Below, piece by piece: positions 25,995 to 34,775 of a DNA stretch of 64,000 bases. This DNA is from JAFEBO01 sp044221315 (GTDB taxonomy: Bacteria > Planctomycetota > Phycisphaerae > Phycisphaerales > UBA1924). The translations under genes and the position numbers were made by a program. The notes beneath the pieces are model-generated. The model did not search any database. It worked only from the letters and a program-made list of their open reading frames with translations, and was not told the origin of the DNA. The stretch covers positions 1 through 64,000 of the forward strand of contig JBGAPK010000001.1 in assembly GCA_044221315.1 (NCBI GenBank), written 5' to 3'. Positions within the stretch are counted from its first letter, which is position 1; the number at the start of each line of letters is the position of its first letter.

Positions 25995-27313
25995 GCCACG
26001 CCCGCGACAAACCGCGGGTGTTTCTTGGTCTGATCGAGATCAGCGGCTACTACCGCGGCCTCAAGGAAGGGTTCCGCCGGCTTGGCGTGCCCTGCACCTT
26101 CATCGATCTCACGACCGACAAATACCGCTATGCCGGAAGCGATCCGAGCCATCTCGCGACGATCATTCGGGCATGCGGCTCATTCCGCAAGGCACGCAGG
26201 TCGGGCCCGGCTCGCATCGCTCGCACTCTGCTCGCGATGCCACTCGAAATCGTCACTCGCGCGGCACTATTCCTGCTTGTCGCGGCTATGCACGACGTGT
26301 TCATCTTCGGCTTCGGAACATCGTTCCTCCGTTTCTACGACTTTCGCGTGCTTCGTTTTTTCGGGAAGCGGGTGATTCTCCAATACCACGGGAGTGATTC
26401 GCGCCCGCCCTACCTGGAGGGAGGGCCGTTCGGCATCGATGATCCCGCCGGACCAAGTTCAATCGCAAGGCGGTCCCGGCTGACGCGCGATCGAGTCCGG
26501 GCAGCCGAACGCGGCGCGGACATTGTCGTGAATATCCCTCCGCAGGCTCATTTCCAGACCCGGCCGTTCGTCAACTGGCTGCGGATCGGGCTCCCCCTGT
26601 GTATCGCTCCGGAAGCGAGCTCGCCTGCGATCGCAAGTCCGTTACCCCCCGCCCGCGCGCTGCGGGTACTGCACGCCCCCACCGTTCCCGCGTTGAAAGG
26701 CACAAGCGAAATACGAGATGCCGTAGCAGAGGTCCGTCGGAGAGGCATCGAGATCGACTACTTCGAAATCACCGAGCGACCAAACGCCGAGGTGCTCGAA
26801 CGCATCCGCTGGTGCGACCTGGTGATTGATCAGGCCTACGCGGACTACGCGATGCCCGGCTTCGCGTGCGAGGCCGCTTCCCTCGGCAGGCCTGTCCTAA
26901 TCGGGGGCTACGCCGCTGAACTCTGGCATTCGTTGCTGTCAACAGGCGACCGACCGCCGACGCTCTACGTGCACCCCTCGCTCCTCGCAGACTCCCTTGA
27001 ACACCTCGCCCGAGACTCCGCCGCCCGCAACGAACTTGCGCGACAAGGAAAGCTGTTCCTCGAAACAACCTGGGCTCCCCAGGAGGTCGCGGCCCGCTAC
27101 CTTCGCCTCGCCTCGGGAGATATCCCGCAGGAATGGATAGTTGATCCGATGCGGATTCATTACACGCACGGCTGCGGCATCTCCGAATCGCGGTTGCGGA
27201 AGGCGCTGGCGGACTACATCCGGACACAGGGATCGGCCGCGCTTGTGCTTGGAGACAACCCGGAGGTGATGCAGTCGATACTCGCGTTCGCCGGCGGATC
27301 CGCCGGATACTGA
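25991..27313 (+). CDS. Glycosyltransferase of the same local family, without the Cys cluster
   Basis: The protein has 440 aa. Its start is read as TTG at 25991, overlapping the epimerase stop in a TTGA arrangement. No ATG fits the conserved N-terminus PRVFLGLIEISGYY. It aligns by motif with the neighbouring enzymes: ILQYHGSDSRPPY matches their G-x-D-x-R block, HAPTVPALKGTSEI matches the KGTD block, and DLVIDQAYADYAMPGFACEAASLGRPV matches the DQ block. The region that is Cys-rich in its paralogues is replaced by a longer Cys-free loop. It is the last gene of the polysaccharide locus, followed by 153 bases without a gene before puuD. Confidence 0.8.
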   Translation: MSHARDKPRVFLGLIEISGYYRGLKEGFRRLGVPCTFIDLTTDKYRYAGSDPSHLATIIRACGSFRKARRSGPARIARTLLAMPLEIVTRAALFLLVAAMHDVFIFGFGTSFLRFYDFRVLRFFGKRVILQYHGSDSRPPYLEGGPFGIDDPAGPSSIARRSRLTRDRVRAAERGADIVVNIPPQAHFQTRPFVNWLRIGLPLCIAPEASSPAIASPLPPARALRVLHAPTVPALKGTSEIRDAVAEVRRRGIEIDYFEITERPNAEVLERIRWCDLVIDQAYADYAMPGFACEAASLGRPVLIGGYAAELWHSLLSTGDRPPTLYVHPSLLADSLEHLARDSAARNELARQGKLFLETTWAPQEVAARYLRLASGDIPQEWIVDPMRIHYTHGCGISESRLRKALADYIRTQGSAALVLGDNPEVMQSILAFAGGSAGY

Positions 27314-27466
27314 GCAATCGCGGCCGACGAGCGACCGCACCGGAAGCGCGAGCCGAACGGCATCCACGCCTCCGGTGTGCACCGTGCTATCCTGATCGCT
27401 TGTTTTCCAGCGGAATGGGCTCCTTTTGCCGCAACCGGCCTGAGCCCTTTGGGCAATTTCGCACCA

Positions 27467-28762
27467 ATGTACGAGTCTTACATCCTCGATCTCCTTTCCC
27501 TCGGGCTGCGATGGCTGCACGTCATCGTCGGCATCGCATGGATCGGCTCGTCGTTCTACTTCATATGGCTCGACAATTCGATCCGCGAGCCCGAGGACCA
27601 GACTCTCAAGGACAAGGGAATTCTCGGCGAGCTCTGGGCCATGCACGCCGGCGGCTTCTATAACCCGCAGAAGTACGCGGTTGCCCCCAAGAAACTGCCC
27701 GATCCGCTGCATTTCTTCTTCTGGCCCAGCTACTCGACCTGGATCACCGGGTTCCTGCTCCTCACGGCGCTGTATTACCTCCAGGCCTCGTCCTACATGA
27801 TCGATCCGGAGCATTGGATCACCACTCCGTGGATCGCGGTGCTTGTCGGGCTCGGCACGCTCGCGACGGGCTGGCTGGTGTACGACGCCCTTTGCCGCCT
27901 GCTCATCGATCGCTCGCAGTTGCTCTTCGCCGTCGTTTACACGCTCTTCGTCGCCATCATGGCCTTCCTGCTCCAGCACGCGCTGTCGGGGCGTGCCGCG
28001 TACATTCATGTCGGAGCCATGATCGCCACCGCGATGTCCGGGAATGTCTTCTTCATCATCATCCCCGGCCAGCGCAAGATCGTCGCCGCGATGAAACGGG
28101 GCGAGGCACCCGACCCCACCTTTGGCAAGAAATCGAAGCAGCGCAGCATCCACAACAACTACTTCACGCTGCCCGTGCTGTTCGCGATGATCTCGAATCA
28201 CTACGCGTTCACGTACAGCAGCCGGAACGCGTGGCTGGTGCTGGTCTCGATCATGGTTGCCTCGGCCATCATCCGTCACTTCTTCAATCTGAGCCACAAG
28301 GGCATCTGGAGATGGGAGTATCCGGTTCTGGGAGGCGCGATTCTCCTGATCGTCGTTTGCGCGCTCGCACCGGTGCCCGCGGGGATGCAGACCGAAGATG
28401 TGCACGCGTCAGACATCAAGGATCGCCCCGTGACGCTCGCCGATGTCCGGCCGATCATCGCGACACGCTGCACCGCGTGCCACTCGGCCAAGCCGACCCT
28501 GCTCCCCTCGGCCCCCGCCGGCCTGATGTTCGACACGCCGGAACAGATCAATCTTCAAGCACGTCGCATCCACCAGCAGGCGGTGATCAATCAGGCCATG
28601 CCTCAGGCCAACCGCACAAAGATGACCAATCACGAACGCGCCATGATCGCGGCGTGGATGGCCGACGGATTGCTGAAAGAGCGACCACCGGAAACGGACC
28701 ACGGCGGCTCGCCCGGCCCAGTGATTGTGCCGCCCGACGCAGGCGAACCTTCGGGCCGTTGA
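27467..28762 (+). CDS. puuD: Membrane urate hydroxylase PuuD with C-terminal cytochrome c
   Basis: The protein has 431 aa. Residues 1 to about 310 contain around eight hydrophobic segments and match the Urate_ox_N/DUF989 layout (LRWLHVIVGIAWIGSSFYFIWLD; MHAGGFYNPQKY; SIHNNYFTLPVLFAMISNH). The C-terminal part has a haem c site C335-T-A-C338-H339. The family oxidises urate to 5-hydroxyisourate with the cytochrome as electron acceptor. ATG at 27467 is chosen because it begins the conserved N-terminus. Upstream in-frame ATG at 27377 lacks conservation. No other purine-degradation gene is nearby. The next gene, which encodes a Cys-rich secreted protein, follows on the same strand after 59 bases. 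Confidence 0.87.
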   Translation: MYESYILDLLSLGLRWLHVIVGIAWIGSSFYFIWLDNSIREPEDQTLKDKGILGELWAMHAGGFYNPQKYAVAPKKLPDPLHFFFWPSYSTWITGFLLLTALYYLQASSYMIDPEHWITTPWIAVLVGLGTLATGWLVYDALCRLLIDRSQLLFAVVYTLFVAIMAFLLQHALSGRAAYIHVGAMIATAMSGNVFFIIIPGQRKIVAAMKRGEAPDPTFGKKSKQRSIHNNYFTLPVLFAMISNHYAFTYSSRNAWLVLVSIMVASAIIRHFFNLSHKGIWRWEYPVLGGAILLIVVCALAPVPAGMQTEDVHASDIKDRPVTLADVRPIIATRCTACHSAKPTLLPSAPAGLMFDTPEQINLQARRIHQQAVINQAMPQANRTKMTNHERAMIAAWMADGLLKERPPETDHGGSPGPVIVPPDAGEPSGR

Positions 28763-28821
28763 AGGCGGTCGGATCTACCAAGAATCAGATGAGACCCGAG
28801 CCGCCCTCCAGGAGTCCGCGT

Positions 28822-29535
28822 ATGAAGCTCTTCGCGTTGTTCATCCTCCTCGCCTCGGCGAATTCTCCACTCGCGCCGGCGGACGCCGCAGGGTTGGCAA
28901 CCGCGCCCGAATCATCCACGCCCGCGGAGAAGACGCCGCTCGCCAAGTCACCGGACGCCGCCCCGGCCACAAAGGCCGGTGATCCGTATTCCCTTTCCAC
29001 ATGCCCGATCTCCGGCGGCAAACTCGGATCTATGGGAATTCCGATCGTGAAGTCGTACGGCGGTCGCGAAGTACGCTTCTGCTGCAAGTCCTGCCCGCCG
29101 AAGTTTGAAAAGAACCTCGACGCGAGCATGGCAAAGCTCGACGAGGCCATGATCGCGGATCAACTCCCGCTGTACCCCACCGATACGTCCATCGTCTCCG
29201 GCAAGAAGCTGCCGGAGAAGCCCGTGGATTGGATCTACAACAACCGTTTGATCCGCCTCACCGGCGAGAGCGAGAAAACCGAGTTTCAGAAAGACCCGGC
29301 CAGGTACCTCGCCGTGCTCGACAAGGCCACACTTGAGAAGCAGGTTCAGGACTACCCGCTCAAGACCTGCCCCGTGACCAAGGACGGCCTCGACGCGATG
29401 GGCGGAGTCAAGGACATCGTGATCGGGGGCCGGCTCATCCGCGTGTGCTGCGAACCGTGCGTGCAGGCCGTTCGGAATGACCCATCCAAGTTTGTCTCGC
29501 TAGTCGACGGGGCCCGCAAGGAACAGGGCCATTAA
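28822..29535 (+). CDS. Secreted protein with two Cys-rich, YHS-like segments
   Basis: The protein has 237 aa. A signal peptide (about 1-23) is followed by an Ala/Pro/Thr linker and then two related segments. The first is STCPISGGKLG to VRFCCKSCPPKF. The second, about 130 residues later, is KTCPVTKDGLDAM to IRVCCEPCVQAV. Each has one Cys, then a C-C-x-x-C group, as in small heavy-metal binding YHS/TRASH-like modules. Between them lies a segment beginning VSGKKL, with NNRLIRLTGESEK, that may be a degenerate middle repeat. Metal binding is inferred from the Cys pattern only. It follows puuD, which carries a cytochrome c domain. Confidence 0.7.
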   Translation: MKLFALFILLASANSPLAPADAAGLATAPESSTPAEKTPLAKSPDAAPATKAGDPYSLSTCPISGGKLGSMGIPIVKSYGGREVRFCCKSCPPKFEKNLDASMAKLDEAMIADQLPLYPTDTSIVSGKKLPEKPVDWIYNNRLIRLTGESEKTEFQKDPARYLAVLDKATLEKQVQDYPLKTCPVTKDGLDAMGGVKDIVIGGRLIRVCCEPCVQAVRNDPSKFVSLVDGARKEQGH

Positions 29536-29601
29536 CCGGGCCGCAGCCGTTGTTGGACAATCCCCCGCCAGCGATTTTCGGTCTGCCAGGACCAGCGAAA
29601 A

Positions 29602-29674
<73 letters not shown>

Positions 29675-29891
29675 TTCGGGCGCCTTCGCCCGCTACAGGG
29701 TGGGATGGTACGCCTGAAATCTGCCCGGAATAGCCCACCAGGGCCGTTCTTTCCACCGGAATTGACCGTCCCGAGAGCCATTCCTAAACTCCCCACCCCG
29801 AAGAGGCTGCCGCAGGGTTGCGGCGGACTTGCCGGGATCGGTTTAGAGATGGGCCGGGCAAGTCGCCCGCGCGTGCATCGGAGTCAGGAAC

Positions 29892-30092
29892 ATGCTACCT
29901 CCACAAAGAGTCAGCTACGGCCGCACGCGTCGGCGTCGCACCCATCACGCCCTCACCGGCGTGACCCCCACGGTCTGCCCCCTCTCGGGCATGCCCAAGC
30001 TGCACCATCGCGCGTGCGCCGAGTCCGGGTATGTCCGGGCCGGCCTCCGCATCAAGGTGCCCAAGCTGGGTATCGGCGTGCCCAAGAACTAA
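29892..30092 (+). CDS. rpmF: 50S ribosomal protein L32
   Basis: The protein has 66 aa, and the sequence RVSYGRTRRRRTHHAL followed by CPLSG-MPKLHHRAC-AESGYV matches the bacterial L32 layout. In zinc-binding L32 the two knuckles read C-x-x-C. Here each second Cys is Ser (C29-P-L-S32 and C42-A-E-S45), so the zinc site appears half lost. Genomic order rpmF-plsX-fabH-fabD matches the widespread ribosome/fatty-acid cluster and supports the call. The usual upstream DUF177 gene is absent. Confidence 0.9.
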   Translation: MLPPQRVSYGRTRRRRTHHALTGVTPTVCPLSGMPKLHHRACAESGYVRAGLRIKVPKLGIGVPKN

Positions 30093-30224
30093 TGCGGCAG
30101 TCGGGACAGCCAGAACCCTGTCGGGCGAGGGTCGGTATTCTGTTCCGTTTCACGTTCGTTCATTTCTCGTTCGCCCTGAGGCTTTCGCCGGCCCCAAACC
30201 CTCTTTCGGAGCAGGAACCCGTCC

Positions 30225-31283
30225 ATGCGCATCGCCGTTGACGTGATGGGTGGGGATAACGCGCCGGACGCGATTCTCAAGGGCTGTGTTGCCGCACTCG
30301 AAGATCTTGGCAAGGACGATCGGCTAATCCTCGTCGGCCCTCGCCCGCTGATACAGGACTATCTCGCCGAGCGCGGCGTTCGCGACGAGCGGGTCGAGAT
30401 CGAGCACGCGGACGAAGTGATCGGCATGGAGGAGAGCCCGGCGCTGGCCGTTCGCTCCAAAAAGAACAGTTCGATCGTCAAGATGGCCCTGCTCGGCAGC
30501 GAGAAGGCCCCCACCTCTGGACCGGGCGCACGGGCCGACGTGGTGCTGAGCGCCGGCAATACCGGCGCCTGCGTCTCGGCGGGCATCATGCACATGAAGC
30601 GTCTGCCGAAAGTGCATCGGCCGGGCATCGCGGTCACCGTGCCCGCCTTCAAAGGCCCGGTCGTCATGATCGACTGCGGTGCCAACCCCGAACCCAAGCC
30701 CTCGCACCTCTGGCAGTACGCCGTCATGGCGGTCGAACTCGCCCGCACGATCCACGGCATCGAGAATCCTCGCGTCGCCCAGATGAACATCGGCAGCGAA
30801 GAAGCCAAAGGCACCGAAACGATCAAGCAAACGCGCGACCTGCTCCGGGCGACGCCCGGCCTCAACTACGTCGGCTACGTCGAGGGACGCGACCTCTTCG
30901 ACGGCAACGCCGACGTGATCGTGACCGACGGTTTCGTCGGAAACACGCTTTTGAAGATGGCCGAAGGGCTCGCCAAGTCGATCTTCTCCGCGCTCGCCAC
31001 CGAGATCCTGACGCAGGATCCGGCCCTCATGCTCCAGATCGAGCCCGTCTTCAAGCAGATCTGGAAGAAGAACGACTACCACGAGCACGGCGGCGCGCCG
31101 CTCCTTGGCGTTAACGGCGCAATGTTCATCGCCCACGGCAGCAGCGAAGCCAAGACAATCCGTTCCGCGATCCGCAGTTGCCGGCGCTACGTCGAGAGCG
31201 GCGTCAACCAGTCGATGGCCCGGCGACTCGAAGAAGTCGCCCATGTCGGCGCGGCGCTCGCCGGAACCGCCGTGGAAACCTGA
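30225..31283 (+). CDS. plsX: Phosphate acyltransferase PlsX
   Basis: The protein has 352 aa, the usual length. The N-terminus RIAVDVMGGDNAPDAILKG is diagnostic, with later landmarks VVLSAGNTGACVSAG and DVIVTDGFVGNTLLKMAEG. The enzyme makes acyl-phosphate from acyl-ACP as the first step of glycerol-phosphate acylation for phospholipid synthesis. It lies 132 bases after rpmF and 36 bases before fabH, in the classical order. Confidence 0.96.
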   Translation: MRIAVDVMGGDNAPDAILKGCVAALEDLGKDDRLILVGPRPLIQDYLAERGVRDERVEIEHADEVIGMEESPALAVRSKKNSSIVKMALLGSEKAPTSGPGARADVVLSAGNTGACVSAGIMHMKRLPKVHRPGIAVTVPAFKGPVVMIDCGANPEPKPSHLWQYAVMAVELARTIHGIENPRVAQMNIGSEEAKGTETIKQTRDLLRATPGLNYVGYVEGRDLFDGNADVIVTDGFVGNTLLKMAEGLAKSIFSALATEILTQDPALMLQIEPVFKQIWKKNDYHEHGGAPLLGVNGAMFIAHGSSEAKTIRSAIRSCRRYVESGVNQSMARRLEEVAHVGAALAGTAVET

Positions 31284-31319
31284 ACCGTCCCGACCGACGT
31301 CGCGTAGACTTTCACACTC

Positions 31320-32345
31320 ATGTCCAGCGGAAACACAACCGGCCGGCGTCCCGTCGGCGTCCGCATCGCGGGGACCGGCTCGGCCCTGCCGGAGAAGCGT
31401 CTCACCAACGCGGATCTCGAAAAGGTCATGGACACGTCCGACGAGTGGATCGTCCAGCGCACCGGAATCCGTGAACGCCGGGTCATCGACCGATCCAAGG
31501 GAGAATCGGCGAGCACGCTCGGCGCTCTGGCCCTCCAGCGTGCCCTCGACGACGCCCACCTCGCGGCGACCGACCTGGATCTCATCATCGTCGCCACCAT
31601 CACCGCGGAGATGGCGTGCCCTTGCTCGAGCAGCCTGGTTTCCAAGATCATCGGAGCGGGTCACGCCGGCGCCTTCGATCTGAACGCGGCGTGTTCCGGT
31701 TACGTCTACGGGCTCAACGTCGCGCACGATCTCATCAAGGGCGGGGCCTACCGCACCATCGGATTGATCGGTTCCGACGTGCTCTCCACGATGATGGATT
31801 ACTCCAACGCCGGGCGCTCCACCGCGATCATCTTCGGAGATGCCGCGGGCGCCGCCGTTCTTAAGGCGACCGACGACACCTCCAAGGGGGTGATCGCACA
31901 GGCCATGCACGCCGACGGCAAGGGTTGGAAGGAAATCTACATCCCCCGCTGCAATCTTGATTTTCCCCCCGGCGTCGAGCCCGATGCCGCGAAGTTCGAT
32001 CGGGTGCAAATGAACGGCGCCTCGGTCTTCAAGTTTGCCGTCGGCACCTTTCCGGAGGTGATCCAGCAGACGCTCGACAAGGCCGGGGTCGCCCCCGGGG
32101 AGGTGGACATGTACGTCTGCCACCAGAGCAACCAGCGGATTCTCGCCGCGGCCAGGGAGCGCTTCCACCTTACCGAAGACAAGCTCTACATCAATATCGA
32201 CCGCGTCGGCAACACCCTCGCCGCCTCGGTCCCGCTCTGCCTTGACGAGCTCAAACGCAGCGGCCGGGTTCGCGACGGCAACAAGGTCATGTTTGTGGCC
32301 TTCGGGGGCGGGCTGACCTGGGCCGCCAGCCTTTGGCAGCTCTGA
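31320..32345 (+). CDS. fabH: 3-oxoacyl-ACP synthase III (FabH)
   Basis: The protein has 341 aa. The thiolase-fold Cys-His-Asn triad is visible: C125 in LNAACSGY, H268 in CHQSNQRI (the ACP-binding loop) and N298 in DRVGNTLAASVP. It condenses acetyl-CoA with malonyl-ACP to start fatty-acid chains. A roughly 10-residue N-terminal extension makes it slightly longer than E. coli FabH. It lies between plsX and fabD in a fatty-acid operon. Confidence 0.96.
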   Translation: MSSGNTTGRRPVGVRIAGTGSALPEKRLTNADLEKVMDTSDEWIVQRTGIRERRVIDRSKGESASTLGALALQRALDDAHLAATDLDLIIVATITAEMACPCSSSLVSKIIGAGHAGAFDLNAACSGYVYGLNVAHDLIKGGAYRTIGLIGSDVLSTMMDYSNAGRSTAIIFGDAAGAAVLKATDDTSKGVIAQAMHADGKGWKEIYIPRCNLDFPPGVEPDAAKFDRVQMNGASVFKFAVGTFPEVIQQTLDKAGVAPGEVDMYVCHQSNQRILAAARERFHLTEDKLYINIDRVGNTLAASVPLCLDELKRSGRVRDGNKVMFVAFGGGLTWAASLWQL

Positions 32346-32385
32346 TCGCTGCCCCTCCGCCCTCCGAATTCCCTACAATCTCCCT

Positions 32386-33333
32386 ATGAGCACGCCGCTC
32401 GTCATCCTTTGCCCCGGACAGGGGGCCCAAGCCGTGGCCATGGGCAAGGCCTACTTCGAGAAATCCCCCGACGCTCGGGCGGTCTTTGAAAAGGCGGAGC
32501 AGATTCTCGCGGCCGACACTTTCTGGACCGCCGGCGCACTGACCAGCCTTTGCTTCGAAGGTCCGGCCGATCGGCTCAATCAGACCGACGCCAGCCAACC
32601 CGCCATCTTTGTCACATCGATGGCCTGCTACGCGGCTCTCAAAGCTCAATGGAGCTACGGAAATGGCGAGGCCCCCATCGCCGCAACGGCAGGTCTTTCT
32701 CTTGGTGAGTACACGGCGCTGGCTATCGCCGGCGCGATGACCTTCGAGGATGCGCTCCGCCTCGTCCTCCTCCGCGGACGAGCAATGCAGGACGCGGCCA
32801 AGGCGTCTCAGGGGGGCATGGTGGCACTGATCGGAGCTGATGAGCCACAGGCCTCGCAAATCTGTGAAAAGGCGCGTGGCAGCGACGTTTTGGTCTGCGC
32901 CAACTTCAACGCGCCGGGGCAGATCGTGCTTTCGGGCTCCAAGGCGGCATGCGACCGCGTGGCACCCATTGCCAGTGAAATGGGCCTCCGAGCAACGCCG
33001 CTGGTCGTCGCCGGAGCATTCCACTCCCCGCTCATGCAGCCGGCGGCCGACCGCCTCTTCGATGTGCTCCAGAAGACTCCGATCAAGGCCCCCCGCTGCC
33101 CGGTCTACGCCAATGTCACTGCGGTGGCCCACGAGAACGACCCGGCGGCCATCCGGAATCTGCTCGTGAAGCAGCTCACGAGCCCGGTGCGCTGGTCCCA
33201 ATCGTGCGCCGCGATTGGGTCGGCACTCGCCGGCAAGGCCGAGTTCCACGAACTCGCACCCGGCCGCACCCTTTCCGGCCTGTACCGCCGGATCAACAAA
33301 GAGGTCAAGGTCGCGACGCACGACGAGCCGTAG
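32386..33333 (+). CDS. fabD: Malonyl-CoA:ACP transacylase (FabD)
   Basis: The protein has 315 aa. The nucleophile S105 lies in GLSLGEYTALA, the oxyanion-hole motif is LCPGQGAQ at the N-terminus, and the catalytic H213 lies in AGAFHSPLM. The enzyme loads malonyl groups on acyl-carrier protein. It is preceded by fabH (40-base gap) and followed by a lipoprotein gene instead of fabG. Confidence 0.95.
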   Translation: MSTPLVILCPGQGAQAVAMGKAYFEKSPDARAVFEKAEQILAADTFWTAGALTSLCFEGPADRLNQTDASQPAIFVTSMACYAALKAQWSYGNGEAPIAATAGLSLGEYTALAIAGAMTFEDALRLVLLRGRAMQDAAKASQGGMVALIGADEPQASQICEKARGSDVLVCANFNAPGQIVLSGSKAACDRVAPIASEMGLRATPLVVAGAFHSPLMQPAADRLFDVLQKTPIKAPRCPVYANVTAVAHENDPAAIRNLLVKQLTSPVRWSQSCAAIGSALAGKAEFHELAPGRTLSGLYRRINKEVKVATHDEP

Positions 33334-33372
33334 CGCCCACGCGTTCAATCACCGAAGAACTCAGGACCCCGC

Positions 33373-33948
33373 ATGCGATTCCCCCTCATCCAAACCTCGC
33401 TCATGACACTCTCGGTTGTCGGGCTCTGCCTGTTGCCCGGCTGCGGCAGCAAGAAACCGCCTCCCAAACCCGTGGCCCCCGTCGCCGCCCCGCCCCCGCC
33501 TCCGCCAAAGCAGATGGAGGTGAGCGGGCTGCTCCAGACGATGCACGCCGACAAGCGCGTTCAGTTCCCCCAAGAGAAAGCGCCGGTGGATGAAAGCGTC
33601 GCCCGCGCGGTCATCGACCTCGCGAACGCGATCGCCAAAGGTGATGCTAAGGCGATGGAGGGATTACTCGTCAACATTGGCAAGGACGCTCTTGGCCAGC
33701 TCCAGAGCAGCGGCCAATGGGAGGACTCGACCGCGAAGATCGAAGCCGTGCGCGTGGTCGAGCTCTCGGCGCCGGGGGCAAAGCCGGCGAGCTTCACAGT
33801 GTCGCTCGCGATCCAGGAGCCCGGCGTCGCCTACGTCGTGCGATTCGCGGGAACGCTCGATAACGGCAAATACGTCTTCACGGGCGCTCCCGGCGGACGC
33901 AAAACACACCCGCGTGCCAACCAGTTTGACGACGGACAGTTCGATTGA
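33373..33948 (+). CDS. Proline-rich lipoprotein
   Basis: The protein has 191 aa. A signal peptide ends in the lipobox LPGC (Cys about residue 25), followed by a Pro-rich spacer (KKPPPKPVAPVAAPPPPPPK) and a small mixed alpha/beta domain of about 130 residues (VARAVIDLANAIAKGD; IEAVRVVELSAPG). The shape recalls small envelope domains of the NTF2-like size class, but no family is recognised. It sits between fabD and fabG and is presumably cotranscribed with them, which is unusual for a lipoprotein. Confidence 0.75.
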   Translation: MRFPLIQTSLMTLSVVGLCLLPGCGSKKPPPKPVAPVAAPPPPPPKQMEVSGLLQTMHADKRVQFPQEKAPVDESVARAVIDLANAIAKGDAKAMEGLLVNIGKDALGQLQSSGQWEDSTAKIEAVRVVELSAPGAKPASFTVSLAIQEPGVAYVVRFAGTLDNGKYVFTGAPGGRKTHPRANQFDDGQFD

Positions 33949-33987
33949 TCCGGTACCGATTCTGGCCCCACCACTTCCGAGTCCACA

Positions 33988-34734
33988 ATGACCGAAACTT
34001 CCAATCGCGTCGCCGTCGTCACCGGAGCATCCCGCGGCATCGGCCGCGCCATCGCGCAGCGCCTCGCCCGCGATGGCCGGCATGTTGTCCTCGTCGCCCG
34101 CACCGAGTCGGCGCTGAACGACGTCAAGCACGGCATTGAGTCCAACGGGGGATCCGCTTCCGTGGTTGCCGCCGACATCGCCGATCCCAAGGCCTTCGCC
34201 GCCGCGATCGAGAAAATAGCCGAGACCCACGGGCGCCTCGACATCCTCGTCAACAACGCGGGGATCACCAAGGACGGCCTGGCTCTCCGCATGAGCGACG
34301 AGGACTGGAATCTGGTTCTCGCGACCAATCTGACGAGCGCCTTTGTCGCGATCCGCGCGGCAGCCCGGGCCATGATGAAGGGCAAGTTCGGCCGCATCGT
34401 CAATATCTCGTCCACCAGCGGCGTTGTCGGCAATGCCGGACAGGCCAATTACGCAGCCGCGAAAAGTGGCCTCATCGGCCTTTCCAAGTCCATCGCCCGC
34501 GAACTGGGCGGCAAAAACATCACCTGCAACGTCATCGCGCCGGGGTACATCGAAACCGATATGACGCAGAACCTGCCCCAGCAGATCAAGGACCAGATCC
34601 TGGGCATGATCGCCGTCAAGCGGCTCGGGGTTGCCGACGACATTGCCGCGGCAGTGGCCTACGCCACCAGCGATGAGGCCGGCTTCTTCACCGGGCAGAC
34701 GATCGTCGTCGACGGCGGCATGACCATGGCCTGA
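33988..34734 (+). CDS. fabG: 3-oxoacyl-ACP reductase (FabG)
   Basis: The protein has 248 aa, the usual length. The motif TGASRGIGRAIAQ binds NADPH, NNAGIT is the structural Asn motif, and the catalytic set is S142, Y155 and K159 (QANYAAAKSG). The C-terminus ITCNVIAPGYIETDMT and QTIVVDGGM are typical. It reduces 3-oxoacyl-ACP in fatty-acid elongation. The expected acpP gene does not follow. The next gene is convergent. Confidence 0.95.
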   Translation: MTETSNRVAVVTGASRGIGRAIAQRLARDGRHVVLVARTESALNDVKHGIESNGGSASVVAADIADPKAFAAAIEKIAETHGRLDILVNNAGITKDGLALRMSDEDWNLVLATNLTSAFVAIRAAARAMMKGKFGRIVNISSTSGVVGNAGQANYAAAKSGLIGLSKSIARELGGKNITCNVIAPGYIETDMTQNLPQQIKDQILGMIAVKRLGVADDIAAAVAYATSDEAGFFTGQTIVVDGGMTMA

Positions 34735-34775
34735 TCACGCGAACGCAATGAACGCTCGGGCTGCCCGCAAACCGA

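Noticed and set aside
30324..32168. Minus-strand open frame of 614 codons over plsX and fabH
   Set aside because: Both plus-strand genes have complete catalytic motifs; the antisense frame is a by-product of high G+C.
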